This document shows, piece after piece, positions 1 to 8,532 of a stretch of 29,976 bases of DNA. Both the position numbers and the translations under genes were made by a program. This DNA comes from Purshia tridentata (lineage: Eukaryota > Streptophyta > Magnoliopsida > Rosales > Rosaceae). Location of the stretch: NCBI GenBank assembly GCA_003254885.1, contig QANT01002513.1:1-29976 (forward strand), written 5' to 3'. Each line of letters opens with the position of its first letter. Within the stretch, counting starts at the first letter, position 1. The notes under the pieces were generated by a model. The model ran no database searches. It saw only the letters and a list, made by a program, of their open reading frames with translations, and had not been told where the DNA came from.

Positions 1-201
1 TATTATTTTCGTTAAGAGATTATTTATTGGGATTCTCTGGTTATTGTTGAGTTTTAACAGGACGTATCTCATTTTTGGGTAAGGTTTTTTATTTACAAAG
101 GAGATGCTGCCGATTTTTCGGTATGATCGGGGCCCATGTCTTGAGATGTGGCGTTCCCAACAGGGTCGTCTCAGGGTAAACTCCGGGGCGGTCCTGTCAC
201 A
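1..201. repeat. Probable end of an interspersed repeat inserted in the GH17 pseudogene
   Basis: The GH17 reading frame (minus strand) stops matching abruptly near 193-201, in the cysteine-rich X8 region. The sequence to the left is unrelated and non-coding. Its edge reads cctgtcaca on the plus strand, so TGTGACAGG on the minus strand, which looks like the TG end of an LTR. Only one end is in the window, so neither a target-site duplication nor a family can be assigned. Calling it an LTR end is inference from the terminal dinucleotide and the sudden loss of homology. Confidence 0.35.
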
Positions 202-917
202 ATCGGTTAGTCCACAAGCGTAGCTCACACTTGGTGCCACATCTAGGTCATCAAGCTTCGTTGATGGCTTCATCACACACCATTTGCGCTCCAAGTAGTG
301 CACACTTTTTGCTGGAACTAAAGACCCTGAATTTGTTGTGCCAAGGTTAAGCTGGTATTTTGGTATTCCATCAGATGTAAAGATTCCCTAGCGTCATTCA
401 AAATTTCCTGTATCAATGCTTTTTGCATCCTCGTCAATTAAACTAAATAGATAGGCATCAATTGGCCAGGTCTCATTGGGGTTCATTTGACACCCAATAT
501 GTGGGGCATGAAACCTTGGTTGAACCTCTGAGCATAAACTAGGTTAGCATTCCGGTCTCCGTCAGTTGGCCATCCAATCTCTTTGACTATGATTGGTAAA
601 TTTCCAAAACCATTGTTTTGCGAGGCCCGCACAAGAGCGTCATAATTTGCATCAAACATATTGTAGTAGCTTAAACTACCATCACCAATAGGTGATGCAT
701 TGCCATCAAAGAATGCATAATCAACATGGAAGTTAAAGTCAATGTAAAGGCTTATAAAGGGGTAAATGTTCACGGTAAAAGGGGCACCATTGTCACTCAA
801 GAACTTGACAATTTAAAGCATTAGATCACGGATATCAGCTTGAAAATCACCCTTGGACGGAAGCTCATTCGAACTCACATAAATGTCAGCATTTTGGGGT
901 ACAGTCACCTTTCCTTG
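193..917 (-). pseudogene. Glucan endo-1,3-beta-glucosidase (GH17 with X8/CBM43 domain) fragment
   Basis: Translation on the minus strand from about 917 downwards gives a recognisable stretch of plant GH17 beta-1,3-glucanase, an enzyme acting on cell-wall callose. It contains [18 protein letters not shown], a [10 protein letters not shown] block and [12 protein letters not shown]; in the last block the Glu of EIGWP is the family's catalytic nucleophile. After the catalytic part, a second frame gives YLFSLIDEDAKSI, KYQLNLG and WCVMKPS...[10 protein letters not shown], the start of the carbohydrate-binding X8 domain. The gene is broken by a TAA at about 817-819, a TGA at 483-485, a 1-bp frameshift near 461 and further stops near 370-380. 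The N-terminal signal peptide and the C terminus are missing, and both edges coincide with repeats. It is closest in memory to the GPI-anchored glucanase 5-like group. The family is clear; the subgroup is a guess. Confidence 0.85.
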
Positions 918-2029
918 TGTCACGCCCCGAATCTAAAATATACCTATATATCTCAGATTTAGGTGTGAATTACATCCTAATTGAAGTAAATTAATTAACT
1001 CCAACCAAAATGTGATATATTCTAGCATAAATTAAATTCATTGACCTAGAAATTAAAACGAAATTCTTAAATAAGTCAATGTAAACTATTATTTTACATC
1101 AGAATAGGTGGGTCCCAAAATACAGAGTAATTGATTGTTGAAGTACATTTATTTGCTACTAATAGTGGAATAATAAGCACAGCAATTTCCTAGGCATCAC
1201 TTGATGTTCCTTCTTGAAATTAGCACCTGCACAAGCCTGTTAACGGCGTGAGCTTTACAACTTATAGGGGCTTTTAGCTCCTCATGGACAATTATTACAC
1301 TTGATCAATATTTAACAAAATAGTAAATAATCACTGTCAATCATGCGTGCAAAGATGAACAATGCATGTACTCATTCCTTATTTATTCCCATTGACACAC
1401 ATACAAGACAAACAGGCCTACACGTCCCATACCATGCATCTTACCATTATGGCCCCGAGTGTCCCATGTATGAGCCAACACCCGTCCGTCCCTAAACCCC
1501 AAATATTTTAAATTTTTTTTTTTCACTTTTCCTTCAACAATTCTTCCACAATCATGAGATCACTAAGTACATCTCCCTTTCTTTTGAGTGTCTTCAATAA
1601 ACCACGAGACCACCAAGTTCATCTCCCTCTCTCCTTGGTATCTCAATTAATCATTTTTTTTAACATTGTTCACAACCATACTTTTCTCATGCACTTTTGA
1701 TTATGCATGTAATGCCATAATCAATAATGGAAATTAAATGATCATGCCCACAAATATATCTTCACTATCATGATAAATGATAAAAATGGTAATAAACATC
1801 AAGCCATATAACTTTATAATTAATTTTATAAACAATAATAAAGATTGAACAATGATAATAAGAGAATAACCATAATAATTGAACTGACAAGAATGAGAAC
1901 AGTTTGAATTGAATAAAATAGAATACACAGAGATTATACTAAGGAACAATATATATATATATATATATATACAATTATATAGTCCAGTCATTGGGTACGA
2001 CCTACCTTAATAAATTTCTTGAAGAATTC
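918..2029. repeat. Unclassified dispersed repeat or intergenic DNA
   Basis: No protein-coding signal is visible. The left edge begins TGTCACGCCCCGAAT exactly where GH17 homology ends, and this kind of sequence is common at the start of plant LTR-type repeats. It is AT-rich and contains a gcgtgagctttacaactta motif near 1247. The right edge meets LTR A at 2030. No matching terminal repeat or convincing target duplication was found; ccttg at 913-917 has only a 4-of-5 match near 2017-2021. It may be a solo LTR or a truncated repeat. Confidence 0.35.
1949..1971. repeat. (AT)n microsatellite
   Basis: An uninterrupted AT dinucleotide run of about 11 units lies inside the unclassified repeat, 60 bp before the retroelement array. 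It is a simple repeat with no evidence of function. Confidence 0.95.
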
Positions 2030-2568
2030 TGTTGATGCTAAAATTCTTGCTGGGCCTAATTTTAACAATCAACAATGAATCAATCAACTACAAGCCCANC
2101 CACCGCTTGAACGTTGCGCTCGCTTCGAACTTCTTCGTCTCCTCGAATGGTCGAAACCTCCCGTGGGGTGTACCTGCAATGACACTCCGATGCCAAAAAT
2201 GAGTGAAATAACCCTTAAGTATTTCTTAATATATCTTTTCTCTTGTCTAGTTTTTGTTTTTCCGTCCCCTTTCATGGGATCGCAACATCTCTTATATAGC
2301 AAAAATAATCCTACCGTTATCTTTTCGCCATTTTCTTCCCGTTATTCTTCTTTAATGCATTTGATCGTTGGCGCCTTTATTCGGGTTCGTGGGTCATTAA
2401 GGACGAGATTTATACGGGTTCTGTTTTTAATATTTTACCGTTTTTCTACCTTGGGTTTTAATTTGCGTGAACCTTTTGGGCCTTACTACGTGATTGGGCT
2501 TCCCTTCAGCTGGGCCTGGTTCTACTCCTCCATTCAGGGCTCGGGCCCAATTATTTCTATCGCCCACA
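2030..2568 (-). repeat. LTR A (3' LTR of copy 1), 539 bp
   Basis: The left boundary is tgttgatgctaaaattc, identical to the LTR starts at 12579 and 22382, where the adjoining PBS fixes the edge. The right boundary is cgcccaca followed by the pyrimidine (PPT complement) tract. Read on the minus strand it begins TGTGGGCG and ends CATCAACA, giving TG...CA ends. A TATA box lies inside on the minus strand. It resembles LTR C more than LTR B, for example in the shared gcttcgaacttcttcgtctcct block, which LTR B lacks. An N is present at 2099. Confidence 0.93.
2291..2300 (-). promoter_or_regulatory. TATA box in LTR A
   Basis: GCTATATAAG on the minus strand, preserved at the same place in LTRs A, C and D, and as CTATATAAG in LTR B. 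It is a canonical plant TATA box oriented to transcribe gag-pol. The distance to the transcription start cannot be read from the sequence. Confidence 0.75.
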
Positions 2569-2590
2569 TTGCCCCCTTTTTCTCTCTGCC
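2569..2590 (-). other. Polypurine tract of copy 1
   Basis: Directly next to LTR A the minus strand reads a purine run (AGAGAGAAAAAGGGGGCAA), interrupted only by the C near the LTR. This is the expected primer for plus-strand DNA synthesis and confirms the element's orientation. Confidence 0.8.
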
Positions 2591-2739
2591 CTCCACGTGT
2601 CGAACGCTGGTGGGTAGAGGGAAAAATGACGGCGTAAGTCGAAAAGGCGACCTTTGGTCATTCCGAGGCAGGTCTTTTCGACCTCTGCCCTTCTCGGGCT
2701 TCCGAGCTTCCCCAACCACTTATTTTTCGAAAAATCCCC

Positions 2740-2749
2740 TATTTAAATA
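2740..2749 (+). promoter_or_regulatory. Candidate TATA box of antisense gene A, copy 1
   Basis: TATTTAAATA, 185 bp upstream of the gene A start codon and just outside LTR A. It is followed by a pyrimidine-rich stretch (ctctcttcctctttcttc) like a plant Y patch. The same arrangement occurs in copy 2 (13248). It suggests a promoter that drives the opposite strand independently of the LTR. Confidence 0.5.
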
Positions 2750-2924
2750 AACTCTCTTCCTCTTTCTTCTTCATATTCTTCGATCTTCTCCACAGTGACT
2801 TTTAAGAACAAAAAACAATTCTCGTGAGATTTTGCGTCTTTCCGACACTCGCCCAAGGGTCTTCGGTGTTTCCTAGCTTGCTTTTCTCCCTTTCTCCCGC
2901 GTAAGTCTTTCTTCCCTTTTTATT

Positions 2925-5074
2925 ATGGGTAAACTCACCCAAATGGTCTATCACTGGGATCCTTCGGCAGAACAACTTAAAAAAATAGTTAGGGATTACG
3001 AGATACCTCCCACTGTCAAAGTTCAATCCCTTCCAGCAAATTGTAGTGTAACCACCGGGGAGGGTATTCTAGAGGGATCGCTAGTAATTTCTGCCGATTC
3101 CCTTCAGTATGTCAGATTTCCTCTTCATCCCCTTTTTCACGTTATTTTTAATAAAATGGGTGTTCACCCTCTTCAACTAAACCCCAGTTGCTTCCAACTG
3201 ATTTCTGCTCTTCTGGGCTTTGGGCTTTCCGTGGGGGCGGCCTTCGGGTTTGTTGACTTCTTCTTCTGTTACAAGTGGAGTAAGGTCAACGAGCTTGATG
3301 GGTCCTGCACTTTCTACTTCACTCCAAAACCCGATGCCCCTAAACTCTTTCACGATCGCCCTACCTCTCATTGTGGTTGGAAAGGTAGGCCGGTGATGTT
3401 GACCGGCGAGTGGGCTGCCCCCGAACTCATCAATGTGCCTCTCCCAACCCGTTTTTCCCATTCCCCTGGTATTCCTCATTTCGATGAATATCATCATCTT
3501 GATACTGATGTCATTTGCCAGCGTTTATCGATCACTAACGTTCTTCGCTTTCTTTTTCCAGATAAAACTTGTTTTACGGAGGCCAGGTTAGTCCACGATA
3601 GGTTGTTGGCCCTTAAGGCACATTTCGAGCTTGGCAATCCGAAGCACAGCATCGGCTGGTTTTCTACGCCTCGGATTCTCCATCGAATTAGTTCCCAGCG
3701 CCAGTCCATTATTTACGCGCCTTACTCCGAGGAGCAACGCTCGGGCTTCGAAGGTTATGCTCCCAGAGACTTCGTGGGTGGCTTAATCTTGCGTTCGGAG
3801 GACTTGGCCTTGACTAGCGACGGAAGGAAAAGGATCGAACAGTTGAGAGCAAGATTCAAGGCTCAAGTCGACGTTCTTTCGGTGGATTCTGAAGAAACTG
3901 CTTCTGACACTGAGGGAGTCGACATGTAGCGAAGAAAGCTCGAGCTCGCGAAGGACCCCATCCTCGAGAGAAAGAGAAAAAGAAATGATGGGAAGGCCCC
4001 TCCGAAGGTAAAGACGACAAAGGTCACTCCGATGATCGAGGAGGGACCTGTTCCCGAAGTTCGGGTGTCTTCGACAGCTGCTTCTATCGACCCCCCTCCT
4101 TCGATAACCGCCACACAAAGTCCACCGCCTCCTCTGACCACCTCTTCTCCCCCTCGAATAGCGAGTTCGAGTGCTCGTCCTACCGCTCCCCTTCCTCCGT
4201 TCATCCCAGACATGAAGAGGTCCAACGGAACCCGAGTTCTGCTGAGTGACTCGGCCGTTCACGATGAAAGTACCGCGATCGCTATTACAAGGGGTTGCGT
4301 GCTTCCAAGAGATGCTGCTGGGGTCGCTCAGCTAAATGACGGGGCTCTCATCGCTGCTACCCACGTGGCGAGTTATACAGTAATTAGTTCTTCAATATTT
4401 TAGTTCTCTTCGAATGCCTCTTTTCGTATATTGACTGTCTGCCTTTCTTTTTGCAGATAAACATGCTAAACGTGGACTTGACTAGTCGTCTGCTGGCGAT
4501 CAAGCATGAACTTCGTCAGGAGGCTGAGAAGGGGGAGGCTGCCAGAAAGAAGTTTGCCAATGCCGAGGCGTTACTTTCTCAAGTCAAGAAGGAGCTGGCA
4601 GAGGCAAATGCCGGTCGATGCAGAGCCGAAGAGGATAAGGATCTGCACGTGGAGAACTTCGAAGGTGCACAGAAGGAGCTCGAAGCTTCTAGGGCTCGAG
4701 TGGCTGAATTAGAGAAGGAGCTGGCGGTCGAGAGGGCTGAACGCCAAGCTGAGTTCGATGATTGCCAAACCTTGATTGGCATTGATCGAGCTCGGTTTTT
4801 CAGGCTTGGTTGGGTTCAGAGGGCCGAACCTGAAGATGGTCGCCTCTACGAGGGCCCTGATGCTGTGGATGCTCTTCAAGGGGTCAAGGAGCCATAGGAC
4901 TTCCTTCTGGGGATGCGTCCAGGCGATCGGGCCCCTGCCTCGAGCCCTTCTTCTGATGAAGAGGTTGTTGAACTTCCAACTGAGAATCCTTCCTCTGCCT
5001 CCGGTGCTGATGCTTCTTTTGTGCCCCCTTCGTCTTCGGAGATTGCTGCTTCTAATCCCCTGCCCGAGACATAG
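2925..5074 (+). pseudogene. Antisense gene A of copy 1, Transposase_28-like, two nonsense codons
   Basis: This gene lies opposite to gag-pol, between integrase and the 3' LTR. Exon 1 is 2925-4379, the intron 4380-4456 (77 bp, GTAATT...TTGCAG, phase 0) and exon 2 4457-5074. The N terminus MGKLTQMVYHWDPS matches the copy-2 gene closely. An FPLHPLFHVIFNKMGVHPLQL block followed by a hydrophobic GFGLSVGAAFGFVDFFF stretch resembles the family called 'putative gypsy-type transposon' (Pfam Transposase_28). That assignment is from memory. A KRKRN nuclear-localisation-like cluster, a Pro/Ser-rich linker and an Ala/Glu/Lys-rich coiled coil follow. Stops at 3927-3929 (TAG for CAG in copy 2) and 4895-4897 (TAG for TAT) interrupt an otherwise open frame. 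Exon 2 has 17 residues that copy 2 lacks. The molecular role is unknown. Confidence 0.75.
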
Positions 5075-5317
5075 TCTTCTATTTTTTCTTATTTTTATTC
5101 TGTTTTTTTTTTTGTACTGAATATTTTAGAACTTAATTCTCTAATTTTTGGTGATTAATTTAATTTCGATATTTCCTTCAAATTTTGTGTTTTATGCTTT
5201 AATTCTGTTGATTTCGAAATTCGAATTTTAATTACTGAAATTAAAACACAAATCGTAACGTAAAGCCCCATATTTAATGACAACATAAAGTTCGTATTTC
5301 TGGGAAATTTTTCTAAG

Positions 5318-5325
5318 TATAAATA
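5318..5325 (+). promoter_or_regulatory. Candidate TATA box of antisense gene B, copy 1
   Basis: TATAAATA lies 72 bp upstream of the gene B ATG (5390), in the spacer after gene A. The block tctaagTATAAATAc is preserved in copy 2 at 15737. The stretch from 5075 to 5317 is AT-rich non-coding spacer, with a TTTGTA motif near 5113 that could act in polyadenylation of gene A. Confidence 0.6.
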
Positions 5326-5389
5326 CCTGCTCTATCTTACCTTTGATTTCACGAAAGTCGTGCTTACTGTGCATTGCCTTGAGATATTC

Positions 5390-5953
5390 ATGGGTAAAGA
5401 TCGTAAGATAAAACTTCACCTTGAGCTTCGGGCAAGCAAAAAGAGAAAAAAAGTTGCATCGTCTGAGCTTTCTGTTTCCTTGAGCTCTTCGGATTCAATG
5501 GACTCAAAGGCTGCTGCTAGCTTTTCCTCGAAGTCCCGTTCTTACTCGAGGCCTAATGTAATGGAGCCCAGAAATGATGTCTCCAATCCCTTGTCCTCGA
5601 TACACAAATCGGAGGGTCCTCGTTCGCTTCGGTCGAGTCGACCTCCTTTTCTGAATCGACCCCATTGCTTTGAGGCTAGGCCTTCGAGAAGAAGTGTCGA
5701 TTCGATCCATTCTTCGAGGATCCTCCTCGAATGTCGTCTTCGTGATGCACGTTTTGACTTGACTTTAGCTAGCCGGGAAGTGGATCGTCTGAAACAACTT
5801 CTCCACGAAGCGCGCTGTTTTACCAGTTCAGCGCATTCCACGGGTTTCCAGGATGGTTTCACCCAGGGGTGCAACTATTTCAAGTCAAAGGCTCGCGCAC
5901 TTTTTCCCAATCTGGATTGGGAATGCCTGAACGAAGAGGTGGTCATTCCATGA
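5390..5953 (+). CDS. Antisense gene B of copy 1, basic Ser-rich protein, 187 aa
   Basis: The protein starts at MGKDRKIK; this ATG is preserved in copy 2 as MAKDRKIK, whereas the upstream in-frame ATG is not. It has a basic KKRKK cluster that could be a nuclear signal, a Ser-rich low-complexity region to about residue 110, a charged, probably helical segment (ARFDLTLASREVDRLKQLL) and a C terminus with GFQDGFTQGCNYF and LFPNLDWECL. No signal peptide or membrane segment is visible. It has its own TATA box and a downstream AATAAA, so it appears to be a separate transcription unit from gene A. It could also once have been a 3' exon of gene A. It matches no family I can name. It is open throughout, while gag-pol of the same element is broken. 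Confidence 0.65.
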   Translation: MGKDRKIKLHLELRASKKRKKVASSELSVSLSSSDSMDSKAAASFSSKSRSYSRPNVMEPRNDVSNPLSSIHKSEGPRSLRSSRPPFLNRPHCFEARPSRRSVDSIHSSRILLECRLRDARFDLTLASREVDRLKQLLHEARCFTSSAHSTGFQDGFTQGCNYFKSKARALFPNLDWECLNEEVVIP

Positions 5954-6023
5954 AGGGCTCCTTGAGTTTCGAGCCTTTGTCATTCGTGCATTTCTTTTTT
6001 GTAACCTGTTTTTTTTTTATTTT

Positions 6024-6029
6024 AATAAA
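6024..6029 (+). terminator. Polyadenylation signal after antisense gene B, copy 1
   Basis: AATAAA lies about 70 bp after the gene B stop, following a T-rich tract. The same motif occurs at the equivalent place in copy 2 (16439). Confidence 0.5.
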
Positions 6030-6054
6030 AAGATGAGCTTTTTTCTTTCCTTTG

Positions 6055-6545
6055 CATATATTTATTTCGAATGTGTTTCTTTGGACGCCTTCTTTCGAAC
6101 GTTCTATATTTCAATTGTTGCCCTATTACGTTCGTAATGAACGTCTTCTTTCGATCATTCATTGCACCGACCGAAGACGTTCTTCGCATGCATGTGTGTC
6201 ATTACTAGAGCATTCAGTGCTTCGTACGTAATTTCTTCGAACGCCTTCTATCGAGCATTCACTGCTTCGATCGAAATACGTTCGGAGCGTACGTGTTTCC
6301 TTGTGCCTTATTCTTTCGAGCATTCAGTGCTTCGATCTTGTCACACGTGACTTCTTTGAACGCCTTTTTTCGAGCATTCACTGCCTCGATCGAAAACGTT
6401 CGAAGCGCACGTGTTTCCTTGTGCGTCATTTTTTCGAGCATTCATAGCTTTCGATCGAAGGCGTTCGAAGCGCACGTGTTTCCTTGTGCGCCATTCTTTC
6501 GAACATTCACAGCTTTCAATCGAAGCGCTCGGAGCGTACGAAGAC
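6055..6545. repeat. TTCGA-rich degenerate tandem repeat, about 65-bp unit, copy 1
   Basis: Repeated blocks contain TTCGAGCATTCA, TTCGATCGAA and CGTTCGAAGCGCACGTGTTT. The CGTTCG(A/G)AGC landmark occurs at 6397, 6462 and, as CGCTCGGAGC, at 6526, giving spacings of 65 and 64 bp. Further diverged units lie to the left, back to about 6055, with a landmark at 6279. Units contain the palindromes TTCGATCGAA and CGTTCGAACG-like cores. The array sits in the sense-strand 3' untranslated region between integrase and the antisense genes. Plant Tat elements are known to carry such arrays there, and these can seed satellite DNA. Short ORFs across it are by-products of the repeat. Confidence 0.8.
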
Positions 6546-6649
6546 GTATGCTTTAACGTTTTCTAAGTCACTTATCGCATATGTGATTTTTACTGGAATT
6601 CATCAATCGTTATTAATATCAATATACTGTTACATAAGTAAGGAAGATT

Positions 6650-7966
6650 TCAAACATAATATTTTTTCAAATGAATAGCATTCCAAGGTCTCGGCAGTTC
6701 CTTCCCAGTCCGGAGTTCTCGAAGTTTGTAGGCCCCCTTTCCGAAGACTGCCATGACTTCGTATGGGCCTTCCCATACTTTTTTGAACTTTCCAGATTCT
6801 GGTAGTTCCCCCGACTTAGGTCCTTGGTCCATAATTCGTTTCAAGACCCAATCTCCAATTCTAAAGGTTTTATGGCGTACCTTCTGGTTGAAATGTCGGG
6901 CTGCCACGCTGTGGTAGTTTGCCAACCGAATTGATGCTGCCATCCTCTTTTCTTCTGCAAGGTCTAGAATGTGTCGAAGTTGAATGGCGTTCGATTCCTC
7001 ATTTTCGGCTGACAACGTTCTTGTGGTTGGCAATCCTATCTCCATGGGGATTACTGCTTCTACTCCGAAGGTTAGGGAAAACGGTGATTCTCCAGTTGGC
7101 CTTCGTTTAGTAGTCCGATACGCCCACAGAACATGATGGAGTTCGTCATGCCACTTTCCCCTGGTGCCTTCGAGTCGTCTTTTGATATTGTCGAAGATTG
7201 TCCTGTTCGTCTTCTCTGCCTGTCCATTTGCTTGGGGGTAGCTTCGAGAGGAGAAATGGAGTTGAATTCCCTTTTTGTCACAAAATGTTCTAAACTTCTT
7301 GTTGTTGAATGGTGTGCCATTGTCCGTGACTATGGCTCGTGGCACTCCGAAACGACATATGATATTTCTCCAAACGAATCGAACGACAGTGGTAGCATCG
7401 ATCGTTCCGTAGGCCTCTGCCTCGACCCATTTGGTGAAATAATCCGTCACGAGGAGTACGTTCCTCTTTCCTCCAGGGGCAGTTGGCAATGGTCCCACAA
7501 TGTCCATACCCCATCTCGCGAACGGCCATGGTTCCCACGTTGAATTCAAATCCTCAGCTGGTTGTCTGCTTATGGGTGCGTAGCGTTGACACTGGTCGCA
7601 TTTCCGAGCATAAATTTCTGAATCTTTTGCCATGTACGGCCAAAAGTACCCTTGCGTCAGTGCTTTGTGGGCCAAGCTTCGTCCTCCAGCATGGTTTCCA
7701 CATGAACCATCATGAATTGTTGAGAGTAGCCATTCAGCTTGAACTGGATCAAGACAGCGCAACAATGGCCCTGAAAAAGATTTTCTAAACAACACGTTAT
7801 CGATCAAAACATACCTGGCTGCTCGCATTCTTAGTTTCCGCGCTTCAGCTGGATCCGTTGGTGCTGTACCCGAGCGAAGGTACTCTATCAGGGGCGTCAT
7901 CCAATTCGTTCCAACTTGACTGATCATCAAGGTGGTTAGCTCCTCGGTAATGCTGGGCGTGTGCAA
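6650..7966 (-). CDS. Integrase of copy 1 (3' end of pol), intact domain
   Basis: Integrase inserts element cDNA into the genome. An N-terminal zinc-binding HHCC motif is visible in this 438-residue frame: H85, H92, C123, C126. The rve catalytic core has D155 (WGMDIVGP), D215 (VTDNGTPF) and E251 (NGQAEK), which is exact DD35E spacing. The C-terminal part (IGDWVLKR, WEGPYEV, KLRELRTGK, PWNAIHLKKYYV) is typical of Tat integrases. This is the downstream end of the pol polyprotein, not a separate gene. The apparent start lies in the 167-bp duplication, which shifts it out of frame with the upstream RNase H. All catalytic residues are present. Confidence 0.9.
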   Translation of the reverse strand: MHTPSITEELTTLMISQVGTNWMTPLIEYLRSGTAPTDPAEARKLRMRAARYVLIDNVLFRKSFSGPLLRCLDPVQAEWLLSTIHDGSCGNHAGGRSLAHKALTQGYFWPYMAKDSEIYARKCDQCQRYAPISRQPAEDLNSTWEPWPFARWGMDIVGPLPTAPGGKRNVLLVTDYFTKWVEAEAYGTIDATTVVRFVWRNIICRFGVPRAIVTDNGTPFNNKKFRTFCDKKGIQLHFSSRSYPQANGQAEKTNRTIFDNIKRRLEGTRGKWHDELHHVLWAYRTTKRRPTGESPFSLTFGVEAVIPMEIGLPTTRTLSAENEESNAIQLRHILDLAEEKRMAASIRLANYHSVAARHFNQKVRHKTFRIGDWVLKRIMDQGPKSGELPESGKFKKVWEGPYEVMAVFGKGAYKLRELRTGKELPRPWNAIHLKKYYV

Positions 7967-8135
7967 CAGATCAAAACATACCTGGCTGCTCGCATTCTTA
8001 GTTTTCGCGCTTCAGCTGGATCCGTTGGTTCTGTACCCGAACGAAGGTACTCTATCAGGGGCGTCATCCAACTCGTTCCAACTTGACTGATCATCAAGGT
8101 AGTTGGTTCCTCTGCAATGCTGGGTGTGTATAGCT
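7802..8135. repeat. 167-bp tandem duplication between RNase H and integrase, copy 1
   Basis: The segment beginning gatcaaaacatacctggctg occurs at 7802 and again at 7969, a period of 167 bp. Copy 2 of the retroelement has it once (about 18103). 167 is not a multiple of three, so it breaks the pol frame. The two repeats differ at roughly ten positions. In the ggttcctctgcaatgct block the right-hand repeat matches copy 2 better than it matches its partner. Confidence 0.92.
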
Positions 8136-8532
8136 GCTCGATCCTGACGGATCGAAGTCCTTCTGAAGTTGAGGCTTCGCATGCTAGGTGATCTGCCGCC
8201 TGATTTTGTTCTCTGGGTACTTGTGAAAAGGTTACCTTCTTGAAACGAGAGGTTATTTTTGTTACCAGCTTCTGGTATGCCCCCATTTTTTCATCCCTGG
8301 TAGCATATTCTCCATTTACTTGGTTTACAACAAGCTGAGAGTCACTGTAGACCTTAAGAACTTGAGCCTTGACTTTTTCTGCAATTCGTAAACCATTTAC
8401 GAGGGCTTCATACTCTGCCACGTTGTTCGAAGCTAGGAAATCCAACCTTAAAGCAAATTCCAAATCGAAGCCATCGGGGGTTCGTAAAATTATGCATGCT
8501 CCTGCCCTTAACGCATTCGAAGATCCATCCAC
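7936..8532 (-). pseudogene. Second (archaeal-type) RNase H of copy 1
   Basis: This RNase H removes RNA from the RNA/DNA hybrid during reverse transcription. DGSSN supplies the first acid (residue 2), AEYEAL the Glu (about residue 40), YSDSQLVV an Asp (residue 64) and AADHLA the last Asp (residue 114), so all four catalytic acids are present. The NNVAEYEAL and YSDSQLVVNQVNG motifs are characteristic of the additional RNase H acquired by Tat elements. It is cut off from the upstream RNase H by a TAA at 8533-8535 (TAT, Tyr, in copy 2). Its last residues run into the 167-bp duplication in the wrong frame. Confidence 0.85.

Noticed and set aside
2025..2029. aattc as target-site duplication of the array
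   Set aside because: The bases after LTR B, LTR C (accac) and LTR D (gtaag) do not match, so no duplication can be claimed.
2163..2750. 195-codon plus-strand ORF across LTR A and the polypurine tract
   Set aside because: It runs antisense through a regulatory LTR and the priming tract, its frame is not preserved in LTR B or C, and its translation shows no domain.
3177..4262. Several minus-strand ORFs of 70-160 codons under antisense gene A
   Set aside because: They mirror the well-supported plus-strand gene A frame; their Arg/Gly-rich translations are typical of the reverse complement of a coding region.
5390..5953. Antisense gene B as an envelope-like protein
   Set aside because: Some plant retroelements carry env-like ORFs after pol, but this one is on the opposite strand and has no signal peptide, transmembrane segment or glycosylation-rich ectodomain. 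It is basic and Ser-rich.
6055..6545. CRISPR-like array
   Set aside because: Regularly spaced similar blocks exist, but the whole unit repeats without unique spacers, and the host is a plant. It is an ordinary tandem repeat.
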